A stretch of 7,730 bases of DNA from an uncultured Sphingomonadales bacterium. GTDB lineage: Bacteria; Pseudomonadota; Alphaproteobacteria; Sphingomonadales; Sphingomonadaceae. Below the pieces are notes generated by a model. It worked only from the letters and a program-made list of their open reading frames with translations, did no database searches and was not told where the DNA came from. The position numbers and the translations under genes are program-made. The stretch's first letter is position 1. Each line of letters opens with the position of its first letter. Below, in pieces: positions 7,048-7,730 of the stretch. The DNA lies in assembly GCA_903893935.1 (NCBI GenBank), contig CAITOD010000087.1:1-7730 (forward strand), in the 5' to 3' direction.

Positions 7048-7599
7048 TCAATGCGCGGCGGGTTGCGGCCCTTCACCGGCGGTTTGCGCCTTGCGCATGG
7101 CATCGACTTCGGCGGCCGTCTTGGAATCGATCAGTTCGATCTGGAACACCAGGTCGCTGTTGGCCGGGATCGCATCGCCCGCGCCCGTTGCGCCATAGCC
7201 AAGCGCCGCCGGCACGCACAGGCGATAGACGCTGCCGCGCGGCATCAGTTGCAGCCCCTCGGCAAAACCGGGGATCACGCTGTCGAGGCTGAGCGGGGTG
7301 CCGGGGTTCTGGTCGAACACCTGGCCGGTGGTGGCGAGATAACCGATATAACCGATCAACACGAAATCGGTCTTGCCCGGCTTTGGCCCGGTGCCAGGCC
7401 GCAACACCGCATAGCCCAGACCCGATGCCGTCTTGGCCGAACAGGCGCGCATGTCCGCGCCCACTTGCGGCTGCAACGGCAGCTTGATGATGGCTGCGGC
7501 TGGCGCAGATTGCGCCTCGGCAGGCACGGATGTGCCCAGCAACAGGGCAACAAGGACGGGGGCGATTCGCAAGGCGGTCTTGATCATCCGCTCGCGCAT
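7048..7599 (-). CDS. Exported FKBP-type peptidyl-prolyl cis-trans isomerase
   Basis: A 183-residue isomerase that should speed proline isomerisation in proteins folding in the periplasm. Seen: a signal peptide (basic MRERMIKTALR, hydrophobic core APVLVALLLG, likely cut after AEA at residue 29), then one FKBP domain at about 59-158. Domain landmarks are VFDQ (94-97), VIPGF (108-112, Phe where many FKBPs have Trp), LGYGATG (133-139), and the closing IPANSDLVFQIELI (144-157). Cys53 and Cys128 could form a disulfide after export. A charged, Ala/Pro-rich tail ends the protein, and no dimerisation domain of the FkpA/Mip kind is present. Starts at 7599 or 7587 (MIKTALR) are both possible; neither has a strong ribosome binding site and both give a sound signal peptide. 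It is preceded by a terminator-like structure, so it probably begins its own transcript, and followed by a hairpin. Confidence 0.93.
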   Translation of the reverse strand: MRERMIKTALRIAPVLVALLLGTSVPAEAQSAPAAAIIKLPLQPQVGADMRACSAKTASGLGYAVLRPGTGPKPGKTDFVLIGYIGYLATTGQVFDQNPGTPLSLDSVIPGFAEGLQLMPRGSVYRLCVPAALGYGATGAGDAIPANSDLVFQIELIDSKTAAEVDAMRKAQTAGEGPQPAAH

Positions 7600-7644
7600 A
7601 GTGAGCGCGCGGCACCTGTGCCAGCGTCGAAACGCATCGGCGAT

Positions 7645-7663
7645 CGATTGTCGTGCGATTGTC
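7645..7663. repeat. Short direct repeat upstream of the FKBP gene
   Basis: GACAATCG occurs twice on the minus strand (7656-7663 and 7645-7652) separated by three bases, an 11-bp period close to one helical turn. It lies 46 bp before the FKBP ATG and just after the terminator-like structure, where a promoter or operator would be expected. No convincing -35/-10 pair was identified. Confidence 0.35.
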
Positions 7664-7668
7664 CTCGC

Positions 7669-7710
7669 AAAAAAAGGGCCAACTGCCCCGCAAAGGCCGC
7701 GCGAGCCCTT
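7669..7710 (-). terminator. Probable Rho-independent terminator of the gene right of the window
   Basis: Read on the minus strand, AAGGGC (7710-7705) pairs with GCCCTT (7679-7674), and this arm runs directly into a run of seven T (7675-7669). The long interior can form a second small GCC/GGC stem. The T-tract marks a leftward-moving transcript whose gene must end beyond base 7730, since none of the three minus frames has a stop between 7730 and the stem. The large interior makes it imperfect. Confidence 0.5.
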
Positions 7711-7730
7711 GACCCCCCGGCCTTCGGACC

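Noticed and set aside
7073..7693. A 206-codon minus-strand frame overlapping the FKBP gene
   Set aside because: Shifted frame of the FKBP coding sequence; it starts inside the terminator-like structure and shows no domain.

Overview
The window looks like ordinary chromosomal DNA from a GC-rich alphaproteobacterium, most likely a sphingomonad (Sphingomonadales). This rests on strongly G/C-biased third codon positions, a class II (plant-type) DAHP synthase, a set of exported peptidase-like proteins, and a palindrome of the type 'TTCGTGCTGAGCTTGTCGAA' that I recall as a common dispersed repeat in sphingomonads. The genus cannot be fixed from the sequence alone.

Layout: the left edge holds the C-terminal part of a plus-strand dienelactone hydrolase family protein (to 397). 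Everything else coding is on the minus strand, read from right to left: a terminator-like structure of an off-window gene (7669-7710), an exported FKBP-type peptidyl-prolyl isomerase (7048-7599), a hairpin (7008-7033), a large two-half M16 zinc peptidase (4041-6953), a class II DAHP synthase for the shikimate pathway (2556-3929), an unrecognised single-pass membrane protein starting at TTG (1807-2529), and an exported amidohydrolase of the prolidase-like group (548-1819). The last two overlap by 13 bp. The plus-strand gene and the minus-strand set converge on a near-symmetrically placed 92-bp inverted repeat (428-519).

How the genes relate: the last three minus-strand genes (DAHP synthase, membrane protein, amidohydrolase) are tightly spaced and probably co-transcribed. 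The M16 peptidase and the FKBP isomerase are each set apart by about 95-110 bp and may be separate units or loosely linked. Three or four of the products act outside the cytoplasm (isomerase, M16 peptidase, amidohydrolase, probably the membrane protein), so the neighbourhood has an envelope and peptide-handling flavour, with one cytoplasmic aromatic amino acid enzyme among them. Nothing forces a single shared function.

I found no CRISPR array, rRNA, tRNA, insertion sequence, phage gene or defence/toxin system. No clear novel system is visible. The most noteworthy items are the perfect palindrome between the convergent genes, a 27-bp in-frame tandem duplication in the M16 signal peptide, and the unrecognised membrane protein with its non-ATG start and overlap coupling.
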